DNA from: Myrica gale
Taxonomy: Eukaryota; Streptophyta; Magnoliopsida; Fagales; Myricaceae
Reading direction: 5' to 3'
NCBI GenBank assembly: GCA_963930655.1
Contig: OZ005612.1
Location: 12,777,001 to 12,841,000 of the forward strand
DNA length: 64,000 nt
Position 1 is the first letter of the stretch; every line of letters starts with the position of its first letter. Made by a program: the position numbers and the translations under genes. Positions 10,236 through 21,126 of the stretch are shown one piece after another. Below the pieces are notes generated by a model. The model ran no database searches, was not told the DNA's origin, and worked only from the letters and a program-made list of their open reading frames with translations.

Positions 10236-11290
10236 TTGGTTTTTAATTGATCATAGAGAGATTCCTGAGTTTATTATTTCTTTTCAAATAAGCCTACTAA
10301 ATGTTAGTGATTCCTGAGTTTCTAATTGATCATAGAGATTCCAGAGTTTAATTGGTCTTTTAAAATTTTATTCTCAATGTTAGTGGTTCACACGTCCGCT
10401 CCAATAATAAGTTGAGCCGTATCACCCGAAATTAAAATCATGTGACATATAATTTTTTAAAAAGTTTTTTCAAAATTTTTGTACTATTTTTTTTTGTTTT
10501 TGTAAGTAATTAAAATAATTTCGTTTGGTTTATTTTTTATTTGGTTGATGTGGTATATATTGTTCCCTGACTTTTGGTTTTTAATTGCGCTAGCAGTTTA
10601 TTTAGTTTGGAGGATAGGTGTCAACTTATGATTTTGAACTACATGTAAATTGTTAACTTAATGAAAGGACTTCTTTGATAAAAATTGCAAACTCAAAAAT
10701 TGTTTTGAATTAAAAAACTTCAAGACTGTTTACTAAAATGGCATGGTCAAAATTCGGTGACCAAATCGATACTACATAACCAAAAAAATAAAGTTATTGC
10801 CGTTTTGTGGAATTGGAGCTGCTTTTTATTTTTTATTTTTTTTCCTTGTCTTCTTGAGCGAAAGTGAAGTGCTCAAGGCTGACCAAACTAAAATAAATAA
10901 ACCTCCAAGGCCAGCAATAACAGATGGTCTGTTTTATTTTCGTTTTGACAAAGCTTGCTGAAACTTGAAACGGATATATATTCATCTCTCAAAATTCCTA
11001 AGGCATAGAAGTAGACTTTCGAGTTGTATGTACCTTTCTTCGTAATTCCTTTAACTTTTTCAATAGTACCTGAAGTCCCTTTCTTTCTCTTTTTCTCGCT
11101 TATGAATATATATTTACATATAAAATATGTAATTATGTTTGTGTAAAATTAAATTACTCATTTTACTGTGCAAGCACTATAACATTTTTGACCTTTAGGC
11201 TTTAGGTCACATTTTCGTCCCTCAGACGTCACCGTAGCGCCATCGCTAAAGCTAAAGGCTCTTTAGAGACAAAAATTTTCGGGCGTATCT
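10236..11290. other. AT-rich intergenic DNA
   Basis: Only a short duplication around ATTCCTGAGTTT (about 10261-10345) was noticed. No coding domain. Confidence 0.5.
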
Positions 11291-11297
11291 GAAACGG

Positions 11298-11720
11298 ACT
11301 TTTAGGGACGAACTCAACCAGCCAATGTTCGAACACATAAACACAACTTTTGTTGGCGGCGTGCATTTTTCGTCCATAATTTGTATTCGATTCCGTTTAA
11401 ATTTTTAAGAACACAAGATGCACTTTTGCAGACGAATTCAACCGGCCAATGTTCGAATGTCTTTGAGCACAATCTTGTTTTGCAGCGGCTAATTTTCGTC
11501 CCTAAATTCATTTTCTATTATGTTCGAATTTTTAAGAATGCAAGATGCACTTTTAGAGACATTCAACAGGCCAATGTTTGAATATATTCGAACATAATCT
11601 TTTTTAGCTGCGGATACTTTTTCCTCCCTAATCAACTTTCAATTATGTTCGAATTATTAAGAACACATGCACACTTTTAGGGACGAAAATGTTTGCAGGC
11701 CACTTTTCGTCCCAAACATA
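11298..11720. repeat. Tandem array of ~125-bp units
   Basis: About 3.3 diverged units start near 11298, 11421, 11548 and 11672. Each runs ACTTTTAGGGACGA, CAACCRGCCAATGTTCGAA, an AACATAATCTT-like stretch, TTTTCGTCCCTAA, and TTCGAATTTTTAAGAACACAAGATGC. The GGGACGA/TCGTCCC words are transposon-like. The array is non-coding. Confidence 0.75.
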
Positions 11721-11920
11721 CTTTTGAATTTGTTCGAAAATGAATGAACAGAACACATCATGTGAACATAATTCATTAGGTGATGTTTGTTTTGTAATGA
11801 ACACGTTCAAACATAATCCAACGGGTGAAAAACTTATGTTAGTAATGACTGTTTGAAAACTTAAGTTTTTTTGGGACGGGAAAATCAGTTTGTCCCAAAA
11901 AGGATGAGGAATTAGAGTGA

Positions 11921-12023
11921 AGCTGTTCGAGGTTGAGGAGTCTCGAGGACGAGCTGGGTGCTAAGAAGAGGGAGATGTCCGAGATGCGGGTTGTGGCTTG
12001 TAGCAGCCTTTCTGAGGCGGATA
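11921..12023 (+). pseudogene. Coiled-coil protein remnant, part 1 (5' of solo LTR)
   Basis: An open frame from 11921 (after TGA at 11918) reads a heptad-like charged sequence (SLEDELGAKKREMSEMR) ending SLSEAD at the LTR junction. It continues in the same frame at 15501 if the LTR and one copy of its target duplication are removed. It resembles the long coiled-coil segments of proteins encoded by some Tat/Ogre-like gypsy elements, but the family cannot be fixed from this piece. Confidence 0.6.
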
Positions 12024-12449
12024 TGTCACGCCCCGAACGCTAGCTAAACGAGGCTAATGACAGCCGCGAGCATTCCCGACATGGAACGCTCAAGCGTACT
12101 TACTACTATTCTTGCAGCGGAAATAACATGATGCCTCAATATTTAAAAGAAGCCTTATATTGCTAGCGTATAACGTACATAAGAACATGCTTCCTGTCGA
12201 TAACTCAAAGTAGTTATAACATGGTCTCAAAATATCAACCAGTTTAAAACCGTAACTTACTAAGCCGAATAACCCATGACCACCACATCACGGAGGCTCA
12301 TGCCGGCTCTTACAAAAATTATCTAAACCTTTACTTAAATTAAGCAACAAGGAAGAGACATCTTCGTCAACCCTTCTCCTAGGGTTCAAGGTCCTCTTCT
12401 TAAGATTCCTCCCCTGAAACATTATCTGGAATGATACAATTTAAAACTG

Positions 12450-12465
12450 TGAGTCGAAAGACTCA
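12450..12465 (-). other. Small conserved LTR hairpin, copy 2
   Basis: TGAGTC-GAAA-GACTCA, identical to copy 1 in stem and loop. Confidence 0.75.
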
Positions 12466-12704
12466 GTAAGGAATTATAGCTAAAACATGGATTTGAAATC
12501 GTAAGCATGCACTTGAACTTGAAATCATAATCGTGTAAACATAATGCGATTCATGCATGATCATGAATCGTGATGCACGTGTATGCCTCATGTTTACATA
12601 TGCACATGCACTTGCTCTTGAAAACAATACTTATACTTGTAAAATTCTTGCTTTTGGAAAAATCATTTCACATCTATCTGATGGGCTACTTGCCCTCTAT
12701 TTAC

Positions 12705-12966
12705 CCCTGACATCAGGGTTGTGCGTTCCCGTTGGAACTGTCCCCTATTTCCCTTAGGGACCTTACATATGGTCGAGCTAGCACACCTTCTCGCATTCGT
12801 CCTTCAGTGGCTAAACACGACCCTTCGAGGTTCACACCTTCTTGTAAGCATCCTTCAGTGTGATTGCACATACCTCGTGGACTACCCATCCTTCTTGCAA
12901 GCATCCTTCGGTATGGGTGCCCTAGGTGACATCCATCCTTCACGTAAACGTCCTTCGGTATGGATG
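12705..12966 (-). other. Conserved multi-stem-loop domain, copy 2
   Basis: The same order of inverted repeats as at 3807-4068: CCCTGA/TCAGGG at 12705-12718, GTTCC/GGAAC with loop AACG (sense), GACC/GGTC, TAGC-CAC, TCACAC/GTGTGA, ACCCAT/ATGGGT and CATCCAT/ATGGATG at 12930-12966. Substitutions relative to copy 1 fall mainly in loops and spacers. Confidence 0.8.
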
Positions 12967-14562
12967 CACCTTCTTGACTTGGTACGGTACCGACCGACTT
13001 GGGTTCATTAACTAACTTGTCATAAAACTTGTCATAAAGTAGCATAAAAATGGTACTTTCATTTGCATAAAATTTCTCCTTTCTCATGAGGAAAATGAAT
13101 GCAAATGATCATGATGTATTCATGTCGTGCTTGATAATGTCATGCTTGATGTGCTTATTCATAAATACTTTCATGCTGTGTATCATTCCAGTTTTGAAAG
13201 GCGTAAGTTTCTACTTACTATTTTCACTTACCTTCGCTTGCTCGAGTATCGAACGTCTCGTTACCTACAATGAATCGTACTATTGTTATTCATAGGTTTA
13301 CTAAACGTATAGAGTAATCAATAAATTACTCACACGAAATCTGTTCTAATTGACCCTCACACTAATTTTTCATATCACATCAAAATTCTAAGTAATTTGA
13401 AGCTCGCTAGCCACCCAAAACCTTACCCGACAATACAAGCCGCTGAAAATTTCTAAGCGGGCAGCCCTAGCGTCTCCAACTTAAAAATCCATAACTTCCA
13501 GGACCATGGCTCCAAATTACACAAAATTTACTTTGAAATATTCAGCTTTCATAGGTCAATATAGGGAGTAAATTTCACAACAGCAGATTTTGTTATACAT
13601 TTTCAAAAACATTTCATATTAAGCAAAAATCCTACAACCACACTATTGCTGTTTCCAGCTCGGCCCTCCATTTTCAAAATATCACAACTTATTCGTCATA
13701 CTTCTAAATCACCTGCAATTTACCTTAAAACGTTCCTCTTTCTTAAACTTAAAATTCAAGACCAACCCCGTAAAATTTGGACTTAAAATGATTCCTCAAA
13801 AGGGTGCTCGAAATGAGCTGACATTCCGGACGTGCAAGACTGCTGGCAGCTTGACGTCCGGGCCTCGAACAACGCATATCTCATTCGATAGTTATCGGAA
13901 TCATCCAAGGTATGACTTAAAATCTTCCTGTTTCCTAGGCCTACAATCTAGGATCCACTCAATATCAAGAGATAACCACAAATGCATCAAAACACACTCT
14001 CTATTCCAGCCTTGAAATCTGCATATGTAAATTTCAGCAATCACAATAATCTTTCTAGCCCTCCAAATTTCCAACAACCAAAATCCGAATCTCTCCATGT
14101 CACAACCAACATCCAAGGCTAACTTAACATTTCCTAGCAGCAACCATCCTCACACCTTCCTCCCACTTTTACAACTTCAACTCGAAGTTTATAACCAAAC
14201 CATGGTTCCATATTCATCAAGTTAATACCATTGCATTTACCCATTTCTCTTTGGCTTTTTACCAAACACCTAGTGTTCATTATTGGTCCTCTTGCCTATT
14301 TTTCCAGATCTGAACCTATCTCTAACACTTAGGGCTTAGTGGTTCTCAATATGACTAGCATACATACAACCTAATGCACCAACCCATAAATTCGGCCATA
14401 CTTGCTCAAATTAGGTTTCAATCCTCTCTTAGGCCTTTTATCAAACACCTAGAGCACAAAACCAATTTCTCAAGAACCCTAATTTCGGACTCAGCCATTT
14501 TTTTCCCATGTTCTCATGTAAAAATCTATGCTACACTTAAGCACTTACAAGATCCACCCTAA

Positions 14563-14660
14563 ACATGCATAGATCCATATTTAGCATGCATAGATCTACA
14601 CTAAACATGCATAGATCCATATTTAGCATGCATAGATCTACACTAAACATGCATAGATCT
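14563..14660. repeat. Short tandem repeats AGCATGCATAGATC
   Basis: Four to five units of about 23 bases (ACATGCATAGATCYAYA...) inside the solo LTR. The matching part of the LTR at 5130-5160 has only one or two. Confidence 0.7.
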
Positions 14661-14823
14661 ACACTAAACATCCATGAACACAAGGAGAAAAACTACCTAG
14701 ACAACCTACCATCAACCACAACCAACCAACAAGAGAAAACAAGAAGAAAATAGAGAGAGAGAGAGAGAGGGTAGCATGATTTTCGGCCAGCAAGGTTTTT
14801 CCTAAGAGGGCTGGATTTTTACC

Positions 14824-14874
14824 TTGCTTCTCCTCTTCCTCCTTCTTTTCTTCTTCTTTCTCCTTCTCCTTCCT

Positions 14875-14906
<32 letters not shown>

Positions 14907-14932
14907 TTCTTCCTTCTTCCTTCTTCTTCTTC
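14824..14932. repeat. CTT/CCT microsatellite in the solo LTR
   Basis: A pyrimidine tract of TTC and CCT triplets, preceded by a GA run at 14752-14770. It causes false Glu-rich and Ser/Leu-rich frames on the two strands. Confidence 0.9.
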
Positions 14933-15146
14933 GGTTGGGTGACTTAGGGCAAGGGAGGTATGGTTTGGGTAAAGGAAAATGTGAAATGCGTGAAAGAGAG
15001 GAGGGGGTGTGGTGTTTAACGTGAAAATGGCTTGGGGAAAAGACAGGATTGCCCTCCCTTACTTTCCCCTTTCTCATGAATTTCACCTCACATATTTTCA
15101 ATCCGATAAAATTTCGGAATGTAGTTAGATGTGTCGACACCATCAC

Positions 15147-15247
15147 TCAGGAACTCAAGTGATTTTGGCTAAGTGTTAGATGTGTCGACACCATCACTCA
15201 AGGTGTCGACACTTCCAACACTTAGCCAAAATCACTTGAGTTCCTGA
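15147..15247. repeat. Perfect 31-bp inverted repeat enclosing a GTCGAC hairpin
   Basis: 15147-15177 is the exact reverse complement of 15217-15247 (TCAGGAACTCAAGTG...). The 39-base centre holds GTGTCGACACC/GGTGTCGACAC (15182-15192, 15202-15212), giving a nested hairpin. Further GTGTCGACAC copies are at 15131-15140, ~15277, 15355-15364 and 15376-15385. Confidence 0.95.
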
Positions 15248-15500
15248 AAAATGTAAACTTTCGGGTTTTAGTTAGATGTGTCGACACTTCCAACACTTAG
15301 TCAAAAATCACTTGAGTTCCGGAAAAATTGTAAACTTTCGGGTATTAGTTTAATGTGTCGACACTACGCTCCAATGTGTCGACACTTACATCAAAAATCA
15401 TTAATTTAATCATACATACATATTGAGGGAATCATAAGCAAAAATCTCTCTCTCTCTCTCTTTTAAAACGACATAAATAAGGCCGGGATCTCACAGGAGA

Positions 15501-15854
15501 CCTTTCAAGCTAGAGTCACTGCTTTAGGAGATAAGGTTACCTCTCGGGATACTTCTATTTCCGAGCTACAGAGAATAGTCGAAGATCGATGTCGAGTCCA
15601 AGTGTTTTCAGGCTAAGGATGAGGTGTGTCAACAACTCATGGCGCAACGTTCGACTTCTTTTGAGAGGGAAAACATGTTGAATGCAGAACCGGCAGAGGC
15701 TCATCATAGCATCCGCGAGGCTGTTGATGCTTTGGTTAAAGAGAGGAAGAAGTGGGTGGAGGAATGCGTCGGCTTCGCCGTATCTTTCAAGCGCTTATCA
15801 GCCAATCCTGCTCTCCCTGGGGATCCCGAAACCTTGGTGTGCAAATGCATTTAG
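15501..15854 (+). pseudogene. Coiled-coil protein remnant, part 2 (3' of solo LTR)
   Basis: It continues part 1 in frame (TFQARVTALGDKVTSRDTS, then ISELQRIVEDRC) to a TAA at 15614-15616. A one-base shift near 15605 leads into a second frame (AKDEVCQQLMAQRS... KERKKWVEECVGFAV) ending at 15854. Charged heptads show a coiled coil. A related open frame goes on to about 15960 (NRKEASIASKIDREKD). This looks like the tail of a gypsy-type gag or accessory protein. It is broken by a frameshift and by the LTR. Confidence 0.55.
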
Positions 15855-16194
15855 GATTGCACAACAGGAAGGAGGCATCCATAGCATCCAAGATCGATCG
15901 CGAAAAGGACATCTTTTCGCTGGTTTCTGGCGTATTTATGACCTCGTTCTTCTTATCGTCCCTCCAAGGAGAAATAAATTCTTACTTGTATATTTGTTGC
16001 ACTCCAAATTCCCCAATTCCTTTGTGCGAATCTCCTTGCTTTCTTATGTTTTGTTTTGACTTCGATTTTTGGAGTAGTTTGGTTTGTTGTCGAGAATTTT
16101 CTTGTTTGATCTTTTTGGTGACTTTTGGCCGCTCAACTAGAGTTTGCATCCTACAGCTCCCTTGCTAGTGTTGTTCGTTTTTGAAAATTGAAAT

Positions 16195-16274
16195 TCTCCG
16201 AGATCGTCTTAGGTGAGACTTAGGAGTCATTTTTGGTGCGACTGGGGACCGTGGTCCTCCGAGGTCGCCATACG
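16195..16274 (-). repeat. Tat-like LTR tandem repeat, left part
   Basis: A 62-base unit (CCGAGATCGTCTTAGGTGAG... GGACCGTGGTCCT) is followed by the start of a second unit (CCGAGGTCGCCATACG), which is cut by the copia insertion and resumes at 20924. Together with 20919-21050 it makes about three units. It is probably part of the 3' LTR or untranslated region of the gypsy element at 21127-23300. Confidence 0.65.
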
Positions 16275-17348
16275 TGTGACTCTGAGGATTAAGGCAACCC
16301 ATGAAGGGGGGTGAATTGATTTTCTAAACTTTTCGCTTTTAACCCCCAAAATTGTGTTTGCAAAGTAAATACTAATTTAGCGCAAGTGCTAGAAAACCGT
16401 ACAAATGTTTTCCCGGGCTCAACACTCAAACTCAACCAAGTGGTTTTTCGGGCACAGCACTCACAACCTACCAAAGCTTGAGATATTCTCTCTCTAAGCT
16501 TCTTCTTTAGTGAACAACCCTCACCAAAGGAAACACCTCTCTTGATATGAAGACTGAAGAACAAAACTCTCTCAAAGAGTAGATATAAAACTGGAAGGCT
16601 CTATCTCTTGATTCACACAAAGACATGGATATGAAAGTGTGTTTTGTGTGAATGATATGAGAAATATAGAATATGAAGGTTTAAAATATTTCTCAAGTGA
16701 TCTAAATGATATGTGGTTGTTGTGTGTTCAATTTAGACGTTATGGGTGTGTATTTATAGGCCACATTTGAAAAATAGTCATTTGTAGCCGTTCGGAGTCG
16801 TCTGTCAAAACGAGTCGGTCAACCGCTTCATGTTACCGTTACCCAACTGTCAAATTGTTAGAAGCTCAACGGATCTATTCTCAAAATTAACAAATCGACC
16901 CCTATACCAAGCGGTCGAATACCGGTCGATCACTTCACCAACCGGTCGACCTCTTCAACTTAAGCATATAGTCCGGTTCAATTAAAACCATGTTTTTGAC
17001 CACTTTTAAACACTAAATTTTAAAGGCTTACTTCTCATATGTGTATGAAAGGTTCGAGAGTTTGATTGAGATGTTTTTAAACCCTTAAAAACATTTAAAT
17101 CTTTCAAACAATTGGTAAAATGGTGTATGCACTTTTTGAAAGATATGCAAGTTTGATTCATTATCCTTGTCAAAAGTGAAATAATGAGTTACTAGGCTTA
17201 TACCTTAAGGTCTTGCATCTTCTTGATCTTCTTCCTTCAAGTCATTGGCTCTTTCATCAAAACTTCTTTGTCTTTGAAGATGTCTGTTTTATAAACTCAA
17301 TCCATTTATTGAAATCATCAAAATCTCGATTGTGCACAAAAGCCAAAA
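16275..17348 (-). repeat. Copia 3' LTR
   Basis: It aligns with 19657-20918 along its length but lacks about 190 bases present there near 19755-19945. On the minus strand its first base has decayed (TTTTGGCT instead of TGTTGGCT). A TATAAATA box lies at 16751-16758 (minus). GGTCGACC-like palindromes cluster at 16810-16955, upstream of that box. Confidence 0.85.
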
Positions 17349-18250
17349 ATCTCCCTCTTTTTGATGATGACAATAAATTGATAGTTTTGGGATGACTCCC
17401 CCTATCTTTTGCAATTGGACAAACATATAAAATTTCAGACAAAACGTTAGTAGTAGTCATTTGGATTCATAAAGATTAATACAATCAAAACATAATCCAA
17501 TTCAAAAGGAGAATATATAGTCATCAAAACTATTAACACATTTCTCCCCCTTTGTAACATCAAAAAAACAAAGGATAAATTCGTATTTCATGAACGGATT
17601 TAATACATTTCTCCCCAACAAGCAATCTGCCAAAATCCAACACATGATCAATGGGAATACAAGTATATATGCATTTTAAGAAAAATCCCCCTTTGTCAAT
17701 CAAAAAGTGAATGCATGGATATAATTCAAATAAACAATTAAAAGAGATCATCCAAAAGAATAACTTGTAGTGTTAAATTACAATATCATGGAAATGGTAC
17801 TGAGGATGACTAACGGGGACTCAAGATTCAATCGCTATTACGATAGTAGCCCACCGAGTAGGTTTGTACCAACCTCTTAGCTACCAATGACAATTTAAAA
17901 GGTCATTCTCAACCAAAAAATTTAAGTTCACAAAAAACTCATCAAAGTTCATGATTTTTGTAAAAGTGTTAGCTTATAGATGTTCCATTTTGATAAATAA
18001 AAGAAATATGTCAAAGATAAAAACATTTGCATTTATAACATTAAGACATAATAAATCATCATCAACCAACAATTTAGAACTTATTCTTAATTAAGGATTT
18101 AGAAGTTACCAAAAGTTTTCCCTTTTGCATATGTCCTCAAATGTCACAAGTCGTCTTGATTGACAAGTTTCATCCAAGCACCATTTGTTGCGCCATCTTA
18201 CAAGAGATTCAAGAAATCATTTTTGGTACCCAAGCCTTCTTGGGTCCTTC
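17349..18250 (-). other. Decayed interior of the copia element
   Basis: Between the gag zinc knuckle and the polypurine tract the minus strand has stops in all frames. After a gag-like end (GPKKAWVPK near 18220) nothing of protease, integrase or RT can be recognised. This part is probably a deletion junction plus 3' untranslated sequence. Confidence 0.55.
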
Positions 18251-18277
18251 AAGGTTAGTTTTGATTCCTTTTCGAAC

Positions 18278-19606
18278 TCATGCTTTCTTGAGAGTCTTAC
18301 TCTGAAGTTTCTTTAGTGCACAATCAAAAATTAGATGTCCATCTTTGTAACAAAAATGACATGTTTGAGTAGGTGCATTGAATGACTTAGCCTTTACAAA
18401 ATAATTCTTAAAATATTTTTGGTGAATAGAAGGCTTGTAACCTAAGCCACTTTTGTCAAAGACACATATTTGACTACTAAGCATGTCTTTCAAAGTTTTG
18501 CTTCTTTGAGTAAACTTCTCAATAATTTTGCTTTAAGAAACTATTTTAATTGTTCAAAGCAACTTTCTCATTTTCAAATTCTAAAGCTTTTTGTTGGAAT
18601 AAATCATTTTCAAGCTTTAGAGTATCTCGCTTATTTTTCAATGAATCAATTTCTTTTGAGATCAAAATGAGTTTCTTTTTCAAAGATATATATTTTGAAC
18701 CTAGTTTCTCAAATTGACAAAGAAGACCGTCAAAAGCATTTTGAAGTTCAATGACATGAAGCACATATTGGCTATTTCTTCTTTTTCTTCTTCAGAGGAG
18801 GAGCTTTCATCGTTAACATTCCCAAAAGTCTTCTTGTATTTGAGGATTCTCTTCTCTTTCTTTCTTTTGACGAAGTTCTTGAACTTTTTAGTCATTATGA
18901 CAATGTCTTCCTCATCATCGTCTCCATCTTCGATTATGGAGGATCTGAGAGCGATCCTCATTTTCTTTTAGCTCTCATCTTCATTTTTGAGCATTTGGAT
19001 CTCATGGGTCATTATAGATCCAAAGAGCTCATCTAGAGGAAGGTTGGTGAGGTCCTTGTCTTCTTGTATGTTGGTCACTTTGGCCTCCCATGAATTTGGT
19101 AGTGACCTAAGAATTTTTCTCACCAAATCGAAGCTAGTATAAGATTTACTAAGTGCATTCAAGACATTTATAATTGTGGTAAATTTAGTATACATGACAG
19201 TAATGGATTCCTCTGGTGTCAATTTAAAAAACTCATAATTATGAACAAGCATGTTGATTTTTTACTCTTTGACTTGACTTGTTCCTTCAAGAGTAATTTC
19301 TAAAGTATGACATATATCTCTAGCATTTGCGCATGATGAAATTATATTAAATTCTCATCTATCCAATGCACAATATAATATATTCATGGCTCTTGCATCT
19401 AGAGAGATTTTTATTTTATCATTTGCATCATATTTGTTTTTGTTCTTGGGAGACTTTACTTCTCCAATCCTTTTTGTAGGCATATGAGGACCATTCAAAA
19501 TACAAATCCATAAATTAAAATCAATAGATTGAAGATAAATTTTCATCCTAGCTTTCCAATATGAATAATCATTCCCATTACAAAATGATTGTGGAAAGCC
19601 CTTCAA
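18278..19606 (-). pseudogene. Copia gag (UBN2-type), broken
   Basis: Pieces in order on the minus strand: 19606-19355 (LKGFPQSFCNGNDYSYWKARM, the gag N-terminus), 19252-18968 (FTTIINVLNALSKSYTSFDLVRKILRSLP-type core), 18961-18701 (acidic Ser/Glu stretch), 18764-18546 (coiled coil) and 18493-18278 (CHFCYKDGHLIFDC, a CCHC zinc knuckle). Gag packages the element RNA. Stops or shifts separate the pieces, so no full-length protein can be made. The gag at 24458-24985 is a relative on the other strand. Confidence 0.85.
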
Positions 19607-19656
19607 CTTGAGTGTTGAAGCTTCAAGTTTCCATTCTAACTCAATATTGTGAAAAT

Positions 19657-20918
19657 TGTGAGTCCAAGGATTGAGGCAACCTAAGAGGGGGCTGAATTGG
19701 TTTTCTAAACTTTTCCGCTTTTAACCCCCAAAGTTGTGTTTGAAAATTAAATACTAATTTAGCATAATTATATATAAACAACAAGTATATATAAGTGCTA
19801 AATATAAAGAGAAGAGTTCAGAAAAGCAAACACGTGATTTTTAGGTGGTTCGGCAAACCCGCCTACATCCACCCCTCAAGCTCCTTTACCAAGCCTTGAG
19901 GTCTTTTCACTATTCTTCAAATAGAATACACTCTAGCTTCCGAGTGCTAGAGAACCGTACAAATTTTTTTAACGGACTCAACACTCAAACCCAACCAAGT
20001 GGTTTTTCGGGCGAACCCCTCACAACCCACCCAAACTTGAGATATTCCGTCTCTAAGCTTTTTCTTTCATGAACAACCCACACCAAAGGAAACACCTCTC
20101 ATCATATGAGGATTGAAGAACAAAACTCTCTCAAAGAGTAGATATAAAATTGGAATACTCTATCTCTTGATTCACACAAAAACAAGGATATGAAAATGTG
20201 TTTTGTGTGAATGATATGAGAAATATAGAATATAAAGGTTTAGAATATTTCTCAAGTGATCTAAATGATATGTGGTCGTTGTGTGTTAATTTCAAACATT
20301 ATGGATGTGTATTTATAGGCCACATATGAAAAATAGTCGTTGGGAGTCGTCTGTCAAAACGAGCTGGTCGACCGCTACATGAATCGGTCGACCGCTTCAT
20401 GCTACCGTTACCCAACGGCCACATTTTCAGGACCTCAACAGATCTATTCTCAAAATTAACCGGTCGACCGCTATACCAAACGGTCGAATACTAGTCGACC
20501 TCTTCAAGTTAAACACATAGTCCGGTTCAAATAAAACCATATTTTTCACCACTTTTAAACACCCAATTTTAAAGACTTACTTCCCATAAGTATATGATAT
20601 TTTTGAGAGTTTGATTGGGAGTTTTTAAAAGTCTAAAAACATTTTAATCTTTCAAACAAAAGGTAAAACTGTTTATGCACGTTTTTAAAGATATGCAAGT
20701 GTGATTCATAATCCTTCTCAAAAGTGAAAAAAGAGTTACAAAGCTTATACTCTAAGGTCTTGAATCTTCACTTTTGAGCTCCTTGCATCTTTTCGATCTT
20801 CTTCCTACAAGTCTTTGGCTCTTTCTTCAAAACTTCTTTATCTTTGAAGATGTCCGTTTTATAAACTTGATCCATTTATTTAAACTATCAAAATCTTGAT
20901 TGTGCACATGAGCCAACA
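19657..20918 (-). repeat. Copia 5' LTR
   Basis: Minus strand TGTTGGCTCATGTGCACAATC at 20918 to CTTGGACTCACA at 19657, with TG...CA ends. It contains a TATAAATA box at 20310-20317 (minus) and GGTCGACCG palindromes at about 20366-20400. It carries the 190-base block with GTGATTTTTAGGTGGTTCGG that is absent from the 3' LTR. The many differences between the two LTRs point to an old insertion. Confidence 0.85.
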
Positions 20919-21050
20919 TAACGTGCGACTTAGGAGTCGCTTTTGGTGTGACTGAGTACCATGGTCCACCGAGGTCCTCTTAGGTAGAGCTCAGGAGTCG
21001 TCTTTGGTATGTCTTAGGAATTGTCACTGCCTCAAATTAATACGCAGAAA
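20919..21050 (-). repeat. Tat-like LTR tandem repeat, right part
   Basis: Continues the 62-base repeat cut at 16274: TGCGACTTAGGAGTCGC... GGTCCACCGAGGTCCTCTTAGG... GGAGTCGTCTTTGG. It directly follows the 3' end of the minus-strand gypsy integrase gene, as a 3' LTR would. Confidence 0.6.
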
Positions 21051-21126
21051 TTGAGGAGAACTTCAAGTTTTTTATTTGTGGTAAACAGAACATCATAATT
21101 TTAACAGTATCATAAACGCATAAACT

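Larger units (their letters stand above)
12024..15495 (-). mobile_element. Solo LTR related to the Tekay-like group (3472 bp)
   Basis: It begins TGTCACGCCCCGAACG (the same terminus as 2992) and ends GGATCTCACA; on the minus strand it therefore starts TGTGAGATCC and ends CGTGACA. It is flanked by GGATA (12019-12023) and GGAGA (15496-15500), a 5-bp target duplication with one mismatch. It aligns with 2992-6060 over most of its length, including the hairpin domain and the GTCGAC hairpins, but has only a very short U3 beyond that. No internal coding region is attached, so it is a solo LTR left by recombination between two LTRs, or a U3-deleted variant. Confidence 0.85.
16275..20918 (-). mobile_element. 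SIRE/Maximus-like copia element, minus strand, pol deleted
   Basis: Two direct LTRs (16275-17348 and 19657-20918) flank a 2.3 kb interior with gag only. The insertion splits the 62-base Tat LTR repeat array. Flanks are ATACG (16270-16274) and TAACG (20919-20923), an imperfect 5-bp duplication. A polypurine tract (minus AAAAAGAGGGAG, about 17351-17362) precedes the 3' LTR. The LTR words TTAGGTGGTTCGGCAAACCCGCCTA-like and TTCACCCCCCTTC fit the SIRE group. Without protease, integrase or RT it cannot move by itself. Confidence 0.85.

Noticed and set aside
12713..13087. 124-codon minus frame in the solo LTR, and the related frame at 3983-4189
   Set aside because: It coincides with the stem-loop domain. 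The pseudo-repeats in the protein come from the tandem hairpins, and the frame is not kept in the third LTR copy.
14802..15146. 114-codon Glu/Arg-rich frame and the opposite Ser/Leu-rich frame
   Set aside because: Translation of a CTT/CCT microsatellite in the LTR; no start context or domain.
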